The notes below the pieces were generated by a model. It was not told where the DNA came from. It saw only the letters and a list, made by a program, of their open reading frames with translations, and ran no database searches. The translations under genes and the position numbers were made by a program. A stretch of DNA of 64,000 bases from Streptomyces sp. NBC_01231 (GTDB lineage Bacteria; Actinomycetota; Actinomycetes; Streptomycetales; Streptomycetaceae): assembly GCA_035999765.1 (NCBI GenBank), contig CP108521.1, forward strand, positions 6,324,001 through 6,388,000, read 5' to 3'. How positions within the stretch are numbered: position 1 is the stretch's first letter; each line of letters begins with the position of its first letter. Below, piece after piece: positions 33,341 to 40,622 of this stretch.

Positions 33341-35803
33341 GTGGCGGTATTGGCACGGTGGTGCTATCGGCACCGGCTGGTGGTCCTGTTGCTGTGGGTG
33401 GGGGCGTTGTTCGGCCTGGGCTTTTCGGCCTCTACGGCGGGCACGGACTACGCGAACGTCTTCTCCCTCCCGAACACGGACTCCAAGCGCGCGTACGACC
33501 TGATGGAGAAGGCCTTCCCGCAGAGCGCGGGCGACACCGACACGGTGGTGTGGAAGGTCGACGAGGGGTCGGTGCGGGACCAGTCCGTACGGTCCCGTAT
33601 CCAGCCCGCGCTCGACGAGATCGCCGGCATGAAGGGCGTCGGCGGCGTCGCCGTCCCCTACTCGGCGGGCGCGCACCAGATCAGCGGCGACGGGCGGATC
33701 GCGTACGCCCAGATCACCTTCGCCGACCAGGCGAACGCCGTACCCAAGGAACTGGTGGAGAACGTCCTCGACACCGCACAGGGCGCCGAACACGCCGGAC
33801 TACAGGTCGAGTTGGGCGGCCAGGCGATCCAGCGGGTGCAGGAACCGCCCACCGGTCTCGCCGAGATGATCGGCATCCTGGCGGCGGCCGTCGTCCTGTT
33901 CCTGGCCTTCGGCTCGCTCTTCGCGATGCTGCTGCCGCTCGCCGTCGCGATCTTCGGAGTCGGCACGGGCATGTTCTCCACGCAGCTGCTCAGCCATGTC
34001 ACGGACATCCCCGACCTGGCCCCGCTGCTCGCCACCCTGATCGGCCTCGGCGTCGGCATCGACTACGCCCTGTTCATCGTCACCCGGCACCGCAAGGGCA
34101 TCCTGCGCGGCATGGACCCGGAGGAGTCGGCGGTCACCGCCCTCAACACCTCCGGCCGCGCCGTGCTGTTCGCGGGCGGCACGGTGTGCATCGCGCTCGC
34201 CGGGATGCTGGTGACGAACCTGCGCTTCCTGGACGGTGTCGTCATCGGCACCTCGCTGACCGTGGTGCTGAGCGTCCTGGCCGCCACGACCCTGCTGCCG
34301 GCCCTGCTCGGCTTCCTCGGCTCCCGGGTGCTCAGCCGCCGGCAGCGGCGCAGGCTCGCCGCGAGCGGGCCGGAGCCGGAGAAGGCGAGCGGCCTCGCCG
34401 CCCGCTGGTCGACGGGCGTGCAGAAGCGCCCGCGCAGGATCGCCGCTGGCGCCCTCGTCGTCATGGCCGTACTCGCGCTTCCTGTGCTGTCGCTGCGCCT
34501 GGGCGCCACCGACCAGGGCAACGACGACGCGTCGACGACCACGAGAAAGGCGTACGACCTGCTCGCCGAGGGCTTCGGGCCCGGCTTCAACGGTCCGCTC
34601 CAGGTGGTCGCGGACGGCGGCGACACCGCCACGCTGGTCAAGGACATCAAGGACACGGCGGGCGTCGCCCAGGTCGGCGCGCTGCCGTCCGCGCGGGGCG
34701 TGACGGTGATCCAGGTGGTCCCGACCACGTCACCGCAGTCCGAGGAGACGGACCGGCTCATCGACACCCTGCGGGACCAGGTGATCCCGAAGGCGGGGGC
34801 GCAGGCCCACGTCGGCGGCGTGACGGCGGTGTCGAAGGACTTCGCGACGGTGACGGGAGACCGCCTGCCGCTCTTCATCGCCACGATCATCGGCCTGGGC
34901 TTCCTGCTCCTGCTGGTCGCCTTCCGGTCCGTGGTGGTACCGCTGACGGCCGCCCTGATGAACCTGATCGCGGCCGCCGCCTCCTTCGGCGTCCTCGTCG
35001 CGGTCTTCCAGTGGGGCTGGGGGCTCGACCTCCTCGGCCTGGGCAAGGAGGGCCCGATCAACGCCTTCCTGCCGGTCATCATGCTGTCCCTGCTCTTCGG
35101 CCTCTCGATGGACTACCAGGTGTTTCTGGTCAGCCGCATGCACGAGGAGTGGGTGCACACCAAGGACAACGCCCGTGCGGTACGCGTCGGTCTGGCCGAG
35201 ACCAGCCGCGTCATCAACTCCGCTGCCCTGATCATGGTCTGCGTGTTCCTGGCGTTCGTGCTCAGCGGCGACTCGGGGGCGGCGATGGCGGGCGTGGGCC
35301 TGGCCGCGGCGGTGGCGCTGGACGCGTTCATCCTGCGTACGGCCCTGGTACCGGCCGCGATGCACCTGCTCGGCAACTCCAACTGGTGGCTGCCGGCCTG
35401 GCTGGACAAGCGGCTGCCGCATCTGGCGGTGGAGCCCAAGGAGGAGACAGGGGAGGCGTCCACCGAGGGACAGGCGGAGGGCCCGCTCCCGGTCGCGCAC
35501 TCCTCGGCAGCGCACTCCTCGGCCGACCACTCCTCGGCTGTCCACGGCTTCGTCCGTACGGCCGACGGCGACCCGGTCGGGGGCGCGGCCGTCACGCTGC
35601 TGTCGAAGGGCGGACGCCAACTGGACCGGGTCGTGTCGCTGGCCGACGGCTCGTACATCGTGTCGGTCCCGGCGCCGGGGACGTATCTGGTGACGACGAC
35701 GGCGGCGTCGTACGCCACTCGGGCCCGTCAGGTGGTCGTCGAGGACGGCCCGGTGGTGCATGACGTGGAGCTGGCGGAGGGGGAGGTGGACGCGGTCAAC
35801 TGA
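33341..35803 (+). CDS. MMPL-family RND transporter with C-terminal regulatory-like beta domain
   Basis: 820 residues. Two repeats each have one helix, a large extracytoplasmic loop and five further helices, the MmpL/RND plan. The signature GVGIDYALFIVTRHRKGI and its counterpart FGLSMDYQVFLVSRMHEEW contain the Asp-Tyr pairs used for proton relay. Family members export lipids or drugs. After residue 735 a Ser/Ala/His linker leads into about 85 residues (VHGFVRTADGDPVGGAAVTLL, DGSYIVSVPAPGTYLVTTTA) of a carboxypeptidase-regulatory-like beta sandwich, unusual for MMPL proteins. GTG 33341 has GAGGAG upstream. Expression is probably set by the divergent two-component system. Confidence 0.88.
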   Translation: MAVLARWCYRHRLVVLLLWVGALFGLGFSASTAGTDYANVFSLPNTDSKRAYDLMEKAFPQSAGDTDTVVWKVDEGSVRDQSVRSRIQPALDEIAGMKGVGGVAVPYSAGAHQISGDGRIAYAQITFADQANAVPKELVENVLDTAQGAEHAGLQVELGGQAIQRVQEPPTGLAEMIGILAAAVVLFLAFGSLFAMLLPLAVAIFGVGTGMFSTQLLSHVTDIPDLAPLLATLIGLGVGIDYALFIVTRHRKGILRGMDPEESAVTALNTSGRAVLFAGGTVCIALAGMLVTNLRFLDGVVIGTSLTVVLSVLAATTLLPALLGFLGSRVLSRRQRRRLAASGPEPEKASGLAARWSTGVQKRPRRIAAGALVVMAVLALPVLSLRLGATDQGNDDASTTTRKAYDLLAEGFGPGFNGPLQVVADGGDTATLVKDIKDTAGVAQVGALPSARGVTVIQVVPTTSPQSEETDRLIDTLRDQVIPKAGAQAHVGGVTAVSKDFATVTGDRLPLFIATIIGLGFLLLLVAFRSVVVPLTAALMNLIAAAASFGVLVAVFQWGWGLDLLGLGKEGPINAFLPVIMLSLLFGLSMDYQVFLVSRMHEEWVHTKDNARAVRVGLAETSRVINSAALIMVCVFLAFVLSGDSGAAMAGVGLAAAVALDAFILRTALVPAAMHLLGNSNWWLPAWLDKRLPHLAVEPKEETGEASTEGQAEGPLPVAHSSAAHSSADHSSAVHGFVRTADGDPVGGAAVTLLSKGGRQLDRVVSLADGSYIVSVPAPGTYLVTTTAASYATRARQVVVEDGPVVHDVELAEGEVDAVN

Positions 35804-35815
35804 CCACCGCGGCCC

Positions 35816-35842
35816 GGGGCGCTCGTGCTGGTGGGGCGCCCC
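35816..35842. terminator. Short hairpin after the MMPL gene
   Basis: GGGGCGC (35816-35822) pairs with GCGCCCC (35836-35842) across a 13-base loop, between the convergent MMPL and TetR genes. It is short and weakly supported. Confidence 0.4.
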
Positions 35843-35861
35843 TGCGGCCTACGTGTGTCAC

Positions 35862-35907
35862 CTCAAGGTACGTCGGTCCTGCGTCTCAAGGTCCGTCAGT
35901 CCTGCGT
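35862..35907. repeat. Direct repeat of 23 bases at the end of the TetR gene
   Basis: Two adjoining copies of CTCAAGGT-A/C-CGTC-A/G-GTCCTGCGT (35862-35884 and 35885-35907) differ at two positions. The second copy includes the TetR stop codon and last residues. Confidence 0.7.
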
Positions 35908-36705
35908 CCGTTCGCCTTGCTGCCGGTCGCCTTCCTGCCGTTCGCCTTCCGTAGGCTCGTCCGGTGTCGGGTCCGGCTTCCTCGCCGGGTCGGGGAGCGC
36001 CTTCGTCATTCCGGGCAGGAAGTCCGTGAACAGCTCGTGCACCTCCCGCACCAGCGGCCGCAGCACCCGGAACCGGGCGAGCGACACGCCCCGCGCGGTG
36101 AGCCGGGCCCCCCGCTCGGCGAGCCGGTAGCTCCGCTCCCGTCCCTCGGTCCGATCGAAGATCCAGTACAGCACCAGCCCCATCTGGGCCAGCCACATCA
36201 ACTCGGGGAGCTTGTCCCGCAGTTCCTCCGGAACCTTCGTCCTCGTGGCGCCGGCCAGCACCTGCCGATGGACGCTGATCGCCGCCTCGCGCGCGTGCTC
36301 CGACTCGGGAGAGAAGGGGCTGAGCGGACTGTCCGGATCGGCGGCGTTCTTGAAGAACTGCACCGCGAACTCGTGGTACGGCGTGGCGATGTCCAGCCAC
36401 ACCTTCAGCACGCCTCCGAGCCGGGCCTCCAGGTCCGTCTCCCGGGCCAGGACCTCCCGGACCGCCGCCTGGTGCTCGGCGGCGATCCGGTCGTAGAAGC
36501 CCTGGATCAGGTGCTCCTTGCCCGCGAAGTAGTAGTACGCGTTGCCGACGGAGACCCCGGCCTCCTGGGCGATGGCCCGCATGGTCGTCTTGTCGTAGCC
36601 CCGCTCCTGGAACAGCCGCATCGCCGTCTCCAGGATCAGCGCGCGGGTCTGCTCGGACTTGCTCGGGGTACCGCCCTCGTCGGGGCCGTCATGGTTCGCA
36701 GGCAC
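35896..36705 (-). CDS. TetR-family transcriptional regulator
   Basis: 269 residues. The N-terminal helix-turn-helix reads ILETAMRLFQERGYDKTTMRAIAQEAGVSVGNAYYYFAGKE. The C-terminal ligand domain is helical, and the last 30 residues are a repetitive acidic and Arg/Gln-rich tail (PTEGERQEGDRQQGERTQD). GTG 36705 is preceded by TAGGCT but no ribosome-binding site, so a leaderless message is likely. The next genes on the same strand (DCC-family operon) carry two TTGAAC-N2-GTTCAA palindromes at their promoter, a good candidate operator for this protein, since no other TetR gene is close. Confidence 0.87.
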   Translation of the reverse strand: MPANHDGPDEGGTPSKSEQTRALILETAMRLFQERGYDKTTMRAIAQEAGVSVGNAYYYFAGKEHLIQGFYDRIAAEHQAAVREVLARETDLEARLGGVLKVWLDIATPYHEFAVQFFKNAADPDSPLSPFSPESEHAREAAISVHRQVLAGATRTKVPEELRDKLPELMWLAQMGLVLYWIFDRTEGRERSYRLAERGARLTARGVSLARFRVLRPLVREVHELFTDFLPGMTKALPDPARKPDPTPDEPTEGERQEGDRQQGERTQD

Positions 36706-36716
36706 GGTAAGAGAGC

Positions 36717-37412
36717 CTAACGAGTGGGACAGGTCCCGTTGTCGCAGGCCGGTGGGGTCGGGTCCTGGGCGGGTGTGCTGGGGCCATGGCCGGCACCGGG
36801 TGGTGCGGTGCGGGGGCCGGGGCCGGGCGGCGTGTGGCCCGTCGCTGGGCCGGGCGGGTCGTACGTCGCTGGGCCAGGCGGGTTGTACGTCCATCCCTGA
36901 CCGGGGTCGTACGTCCACCCGTCCGCACGGCGGTACACGGCCCCGCCCCACCGGCCACCGCCCTCCCACCGGCCGCCGCAGCTCCCGTGACCGCCGTTTC
37001 CCCACTGAGAGGCCCCCCTGTTCCACTGGCCGCCACGCCACTTGGCGGCGGCGAGCACCGCGCCCCTGGCGAGCTGGGACCCCGACCGGGTGCTCAGCCG
37101 GTGCGCCAGTGCCCGGTGCTCGCGCAGGGCCCACAGGGTGACGATCCAGGAGGCGGTGTCCCGGTACACCTGCCCCGCGTCACCCACGACGGTGATCTCG
37201 TCGAGGGTGGCCCGGTGATCGAGCCCGGGAAACCGCCGCCGCGCCTCCTGCGACCCGGCCGGCACCATCTCCAGCGGCACCAACTGCGGTTGCCGGACGA
37301 GCCAGTCGCGCAGGAAGCCGCACAGGGCGCACTCGGCGTCGTACAGGACGGTGAGCCGCCGGACCGGGACGCGCGCGGCGCCCCGGTCCTCGATGGTCGC
37401 CACGGTCGTCAC
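36717..37412 (-). CDS. DCC-family (DUF393) thiol-disulfide oxidoreductase-like protein with repetitive tail
   Basis: 231 residues. The first 150 match DUF393: VLYDAECALCGFLRDWL with the D-x2-C-x2-C motif near residue 30, and ALAHRLSTRSG. The role is presumed redox-linked but unproven. The last 75 residues are a low-complexity Gly/Trp/Pro/Tyr tail with repeated units (GWTYDPGQGWTYNPPGP, PATYDPPGPATG) ending in CDNGTCPTR, which adds another cysteine pair. GTG 37412 overlaps the previous stop by four bases (GTGA) with AGGGGG just before it. It forms an operon with the membrane protein upstream. Confidence 0.82.
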   Translation of the reverse strand: MTTVATIEDRGAARVPVRRLTVLYDAECALCGFLRDWLVRQPQLVPLEMVPAGSQEARRRFPGLDHRATLDEITVVGDAGQVYRDTASWIVTLWALREHRALAHRLSTRSGSQLARGAVLAAAKWRGGQWNRGASQWGNGGHGSCGGRWEGGGRWGGAVYRRADGWTYDPGQGWTYNPPGPATYDPPGPATGHTPPGPGPRTAPPGAGHGPSTPAQDPTPPACDNGTCPTR

Positions 37413-37813
37413 GCCCCCTGCGTCCCGACCCAGCCCTGGGGCGCGACGGGCGGCACCTGCTCCCGCTCCATGACACCCCGGCGCCGGATCCGGTTGAGCA
37501 CGTAGACGTTGCCCAGATGCATGACCCCGAGCACCAGGAGCACCACGCCCAGCTTGGTCGACAGGGCCTCGAAGATTTCGCGCGTGTCCTCTATGGTCGC
37601 GTCCCCGCTCAGATAGAGCGCGACGAACCCGAGGTTGACGAGGTAGAAGCCGACCACCAGCAGATGGTTGACGGCGTCGGCGAGCTTCTCGTTGCCCTGC
37701 AGCACGTCGGCGAGGAAGACCCGCCCGTTCCGGCTGAGGGTCCGGGCCACCCAGATGGTCAGCGCGATGCTGACGACCAGGTAGATGACGTAGGCGACGA
37801 CGGTGCGGTCCAT
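37409..37813 (-). CDS. Conserved four-helix membrane protein
   Basis: 134 residues with about four hydrophobic helices (VVAYVIYLVVSIALTIWVA, HLLVVGFYLVNLGFVALYL, LGVVLLVLGVMHLGNVYVL). It is of a type common in Streptomyces with no assigned function. ATG 37813 has AAGGGGTGG upstream. Being first in an operon with the DCC protein, it may be a membrane partner in a redox or quinone function. The promoter in front carries two palindromic operators. Confidence 0.75.
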   Translation of the reverse strand: MDRTVVAYVIYLVVSIALTIWVARTLSRNGRVFLADVLQGNEKLADAVNHLLVVGFYLVNLGFVALYLSGDATIEDTREIFEALSTKLGVVLLVLGVMHLGNVYVLNRIRRRGVMEREQVPPVAPQGWVGTQGA

Positions 37814-37827
37814 GGCCCCACCCCTTC

Positions 37828-37886
37828 TTGAACGCGTTCAAAACGCTGACAGGGGAGACTCTAGACCTGCTTTTGAACACGTTCAA
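37828..37886 (-). promoter_or_regulatory. Promoter with twin TTGAAC-N2-GTTCAA operators
   Basis: On the minus strand TTGAAC (37886-37881), 17 bases, then TAGAGT (37863-37858) make a good -35/-10 pair. The palindrome TTGAACGTGTTCAA (37873-37886) covers the -35 box, and a second one, TTGAACGCGTTCAA (37828-37841), lies about 20 bases after the predicted start of transcription. This fits repression by a TetR dimer pair. Confidence 0.78.
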
Positions 37887-37908
37887 CTCGTCGGAGGTGG
37901 GGTGTGCG

Positions 37909-38319
37909 TCACGTCCTGCGCGCGAGTGCCGGCCGCTTGCTGTAGTCCGTGAAGCCGAGCACGTTCCCCCAGGGGTCGGCGATCTCGACGGTCCACCCGG
38001 TCGACACGGAGAACGGCTCGTCGAGCAGGTCGATCCCGGCGCCGGTCAGCTCCCGCGCGGCCACCCGGGCGTCCGGCACCTCCAGCCACACGCGCGCGGA
38101 GGGCCAGGCAGGCGGCCGCTGCCCGAGCCCCTCCTCCTGGCGCAACAGAATCCCGGGCGTCTCACCCCCGACCTTCAGTGACGCGATCCCGCCCTCGTCG
38201 AACCGGAACCCCACCATGAACCCGGCCCGCTCGTAGAAGCGGACGGCCTCGGCGAGGTCTCCCACCGGGAGCAGGAGGTTGTCGAAACCGAGCAGCTCGT
38301 ACGATCCGTTGTCTGACAT
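37909..38319 (-). CDS. VOC-superfamily (glyoxalase/bleomycin-resistance-like) protein
   Basis: 136 residues with two beta-alpha-beta3 modules: LLGFDNLLLPVGDLAEAVRFYERAGF at the start, and the second module ending VEIADPWGNVLGFTDYSKRP. Members bind a metal and act on glutathione or mycothiol adducts, or sequester drugs; the specific reaction is not visible. ATG 38319 (MSDNGSYELL) starts the domain directly. No clear operon partner: the next gene downstream has its own promoter. Confidence 0.82.
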   Translation of the reverse strand: MSDNGSYELLGFDNLLLPVGDLAEAVRFYERAGFMVGFRFDEGGIASLKVGGETPGILLRQEEGLGQRPPAWPSARVWLEVPDARVAARELTGAGIDLLDEPFSVSTGWTVEIADPWGNVLGFTDYSKRPALARRT

Positions 38320-38404
38320 GTCGTCAGATTAGGTGCGACCCGTCGGCCGCGCGCAGGGGCTGACCGTGAGACGCGGCAAGGTCACTCGTCGGGGGCAGCC
38401 AAGT

Positions 38405-38449
38405 GCGGCCGAGGGCCGCCGGACCACTCGTCCGACGGCCCTCGGCCGC
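38405..38449. terminator. Strong hairpin upstream of the VOC gene
   Basis: GCGGCCGAGGGCCG (38405-38418) pairs perfectly with CGGCCCTCGGCCGC (38436-38449) over a 17-base loop. It lies just after the VCBS-type remnant and would terminate transcripts coming from it. Confidence 0.75.
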
Positions 38450-38457
38450 TGTCGAAG

Positions 38458-38488
38458 GTATCGCCATCGGCTCATCCGATGGCGATAC
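38458..38488. terminator. Second hairpin overlapping the end of the VCBS remnant
   Basis: GTATCGCCATCGG and CCGATGGCGATAC form a perfect 13-bp stem with the loop CTCAT. The stop codon of the remnant is inside the loop region. Confidence 0.6.
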
Positions 38489-38840
38489 GTATCGCCCAGT
38501 AACTCGACTTGCCAATGATCTCCGTGCCCGCCCCCGACAACGCGGTTCTGCTCCCCGGGTGGAACCGCACGGAGCCGTCCGCGCGAACGGCCCATATGTC
38601 GGGGACGGAGTCGCTGTTCGCGTCGGGCGTGCCCATCAGCAGCGGGACGCTGTCGGGGGACCAGCCGGAAGCGCCGTACTCGCTGTCCTGCCCGCCCGCG
38701 GAGCTCGCGGCGGAGGCGAGGGAGTTCAGGTCCGTCCCGCCACCGCTCGCGGCGACGCCCTTGCGGAGGATCAGGCGGCCGGACGCGTCCGACCGGAACA
38801 CGATGTCGGCGACGCCGTCCCCGCTGACATCCTGTCTCGT
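38472..38840 (-). pseudogene. C-terminal fragment of an FG-GAP/VCBS-repeat secreted protein
   Basis: About 120 residues carry two repeat-type modules, DVSGDGVADIVFRSDASGRL and DANSDSVPDIWAVRADGSVRF, with the Asp-rich calcium loops typical of integrin-like FG-GAP proteins. They are followed by a normal end (LSGAGTEIIGKSSYWAIRI). There is no start codon, leader or signal peptide. Upstream bases (38840-38945) contain an imperfect duplication (CTCGTAGCCGGG...CACCGGATCGG). The rest of the gene seems to be lost. Confidence 0.68.
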
Positions 38841-38944
38841 AGCCGGGCGCGGCACCGGATCGGTGAGAACGCGGCACGCTCGTAGCCGGGGTGCAGCGGC
38901 ACCGGATCGGCGAGATCGCCGAAACCACCCACGACCGCGACAGC

Positions 38945-39544
38945 TCAACCGGCCACGGCATCACGGGGCTTGCCGCAGTCCGCCAGAATCTCGGCGGCCC
39001 GGCTCCGGTGTTCACGGAAACGGCGCAGGTATGACCGCGCGAGGGGGCCCGGCGGGACCCCGCGGGCGAAGGCTCGCATGTTGCGTTCGCCCGCGTTGTA
39101 GCCGAGGGCGAGGAGCTCGTCGCGGGTGTAGCGGTGCACGTGCCGCTGGGGAAGGCTCCGGTCGAGGTCCTTCAGGTGCAAGGCCGCCGCGTGGACGGCG
39201 AAGGCGGGATCGTCGCGAAGGTCCTGCCACCGCTGCGACAGGCCGTGCGTTCGCCGAACCCCCTCGAACGCCGCGCGGTGCATGTTGGCCACTCCGAAGG
39301 ACGCCCCGGGCTTCCACCACTGCCACAGCCGCTCCAGCAGCGGATGGTGCGGCTTGTACGCCTCATTGTGGAGCACGGTCAACACGAGCAGGGACGACAC
39401 TCCTGCCTCCTCCGCGCTGCGCACCACATGCGTGGCGTAGTCGGCCGGGTCGTAGCCGCCGGGACGCAACGGGGGCGTCCGCACGTCCCCGCGGTCCGCC
39501 GGTTGTGACCGTTGCTTCCCCGCCGCCGTCGACCGCTCAGCCAT
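38945..39544 (-). CDS. Transglycosylase SLT-like domain protein
   Basis: 199 residues. The helical lysozyme-like fold is suggested by VLTVLHNEAYKPHHPLLERLW with the candidate catalytic glutamate, GASFGVANMHRAAF, and ALGYNAGERNMRAFARG, close to the A-Y-N-A-G motif of lytic transglycosylases. These cut the glycan strands of peptidoglycan. There is no signal peptide, only a short polar N-terminus, so export by another route or a phage-like origin must be considered. ATG 39544 lies nine bases after GGAGAGG. It is followed by the truncated VCBS gene, perhaps once part of the same locus. Confidence 0.7.
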   Translation of the reverse strand: MAERSTAAGKQRSQPADRGDVRTPPLRPGGYDPADYATHVVRSAEEAGVSSLLVLTVLHNEAYKPHHPLLERLWQWWKPGASFGVANMHRAAFEGVRRTHGLSQRWQDLRDDPAFAVHAAALHLKDLDRSLPQRHVHRYTRDELLALGYNAGERNMRAFARGVPPGPLARSYLRRFREHRSRAAEILADCGKPRDAVAG

Positions 39545-39779
39545 CCCCACGCACCTCTCCCTTGCCGCCCGCCCCGCCTGGACGGCAGGGCGTCCACCAT
39601 CCCGAGGTGCGCATGCCCGCGCGGACCGGCCTCAATCAGAGCGTCGGACCCGCCGTTCCGCATCCCGCTCCGGGCTCGGAACGGAGTACGGCTCGAAGGG
39701 TCTGCGCTTGCGGGGAACGCCGGGGATCAGCTCGGGCCCCCGCCTGTTTCCCCGTACGGCTGAGGGCCCCGTTCCCCCG

Positions 39780-39830
39780 AACGCCTGTGGGCCCTGTTCC
39801 GGTCACACCGGAACAGGGCCCACAGGCGTT
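39780..39830. terminator. Perfect 24-bp stem terminator after sdhB
   Basis: The arm 39780-39803 (starts AACGCCTGTGGGCC) is perfectly complementary to 39807-39830 (ends ACAGGCGTT) with a three-base loop. It begins 13 bases after the sdhB stop and is the strongest hairpin I found in the window. Confidence 0.92.
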
Positions 39831-39842
39831 ACGTGCAGAAGA

Positions 39843-40622
39843 TCAGAAGCGTCGCGTGATCAGCGCCCGCTTCACCTCCTGGATCGCCTTCGTGACCTCG
39901 ATGCCTCGCGGGCACGCGTCCGTGCAGTTGAACGTCGTGCGGCAGCGCCACACGCCGTCACGGTCGTTGAGGATCTCCAGGCGCTGCTCGCCCGCCTCGT
40001 CACGGCTGTCGAAGATGAAGCGGTGGGCGTTCACGATCGCGGCCGGGCCGAAGTACTGGCCGTCGTTCCAGAAGACCGGGCACGACGAGGTGCAGGCGGC
40101 GCAGAGGATGCACTTCGTGGTGTCGTCGAAGCGCTCGCGGTCCTCGGCGGTCTGCAGGCGCTCGCGGGTCGGCTCGTTCGTGTCCTTCGTGATGAGGAAG
40201 GGCATGACGTCGCGGTACGCCTGGAAGAACGGGTCCATGTCGACGACCAGGTCCTTCAGGACCGTCAGGCCCTTTATGGCCTCGACCGTGATCGGCTTCT
40301 CGGGGTTGATGTCCTTGATCAGCGTCTTGCACGCGAGGCGGTTCTTGCCGTTGATCCGCATGGCGTCGGAGCCGCAGATGCCGTGGGCGCAGGAGCGGCG
40401 GAAGGTCAGGGTGCCGTCCAGTTCCCACTTGATCTTGTGGAGGGCGTCGAGGACACGCTCCTTCGGGTCGATCTCCAGCTGGAAGTCTTCCCAGGTCGCC
40501 TCGGCGGAGACCTCCGGGTTGAAGCGGCGCACCCGGAAGGTGGCGGTGATGTAGGGCGAGTCGGCGAAGCCGGGCTCGGGAGTGCCGGCCGCGTCCGCCT
40601 TGTCCAGGGTCGGGGTTGCCAT
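39843..40622 (-). CDS. sdhB: Succinate dehydrogenase iron-sulfur subunit
   Basis: 259 residues. Cysteines for all three clusters are present: SCAHGICGSDAMRINGKNRLAC for [2Fe-2S], then CILCAACTSSCP and CRTTFNCTDACPRGI for the [4Fe-4S] and [3Fe-4S] clusters. SdhB carries electrons from the flavin subunit to quinone at the membrane, in the TCA cycle and respiratory chain. Its ATG shares one base with the sdhA stop (TGATG), so translation is coupled. It is the last gene of the operon and is followed by a strong terminator. Confidence 0.97.
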   Translation of the reverse strand: MATPTLDKADAAGTPEPGFADSPYITATFRVRRFNPEVSAEATWEDFQLEIDPKERVLDALHKIKWELDGTLTFRRSCAHGICGSDAMRINGKNRLACKTLIKDINPEKPITVEAIKGLTVLKDLVVDMDPFFQAYRDVMPFLITKDTNEPTRERLQTAEDRERFDDTTKCILCAACTSSCPVFWNDGQYFGPAAIVNAHRFIFDSRDEAGEQRLEILNDRDGVWRCRTTFNCTDACPRGIEVTKAIQEVKRALITRRF

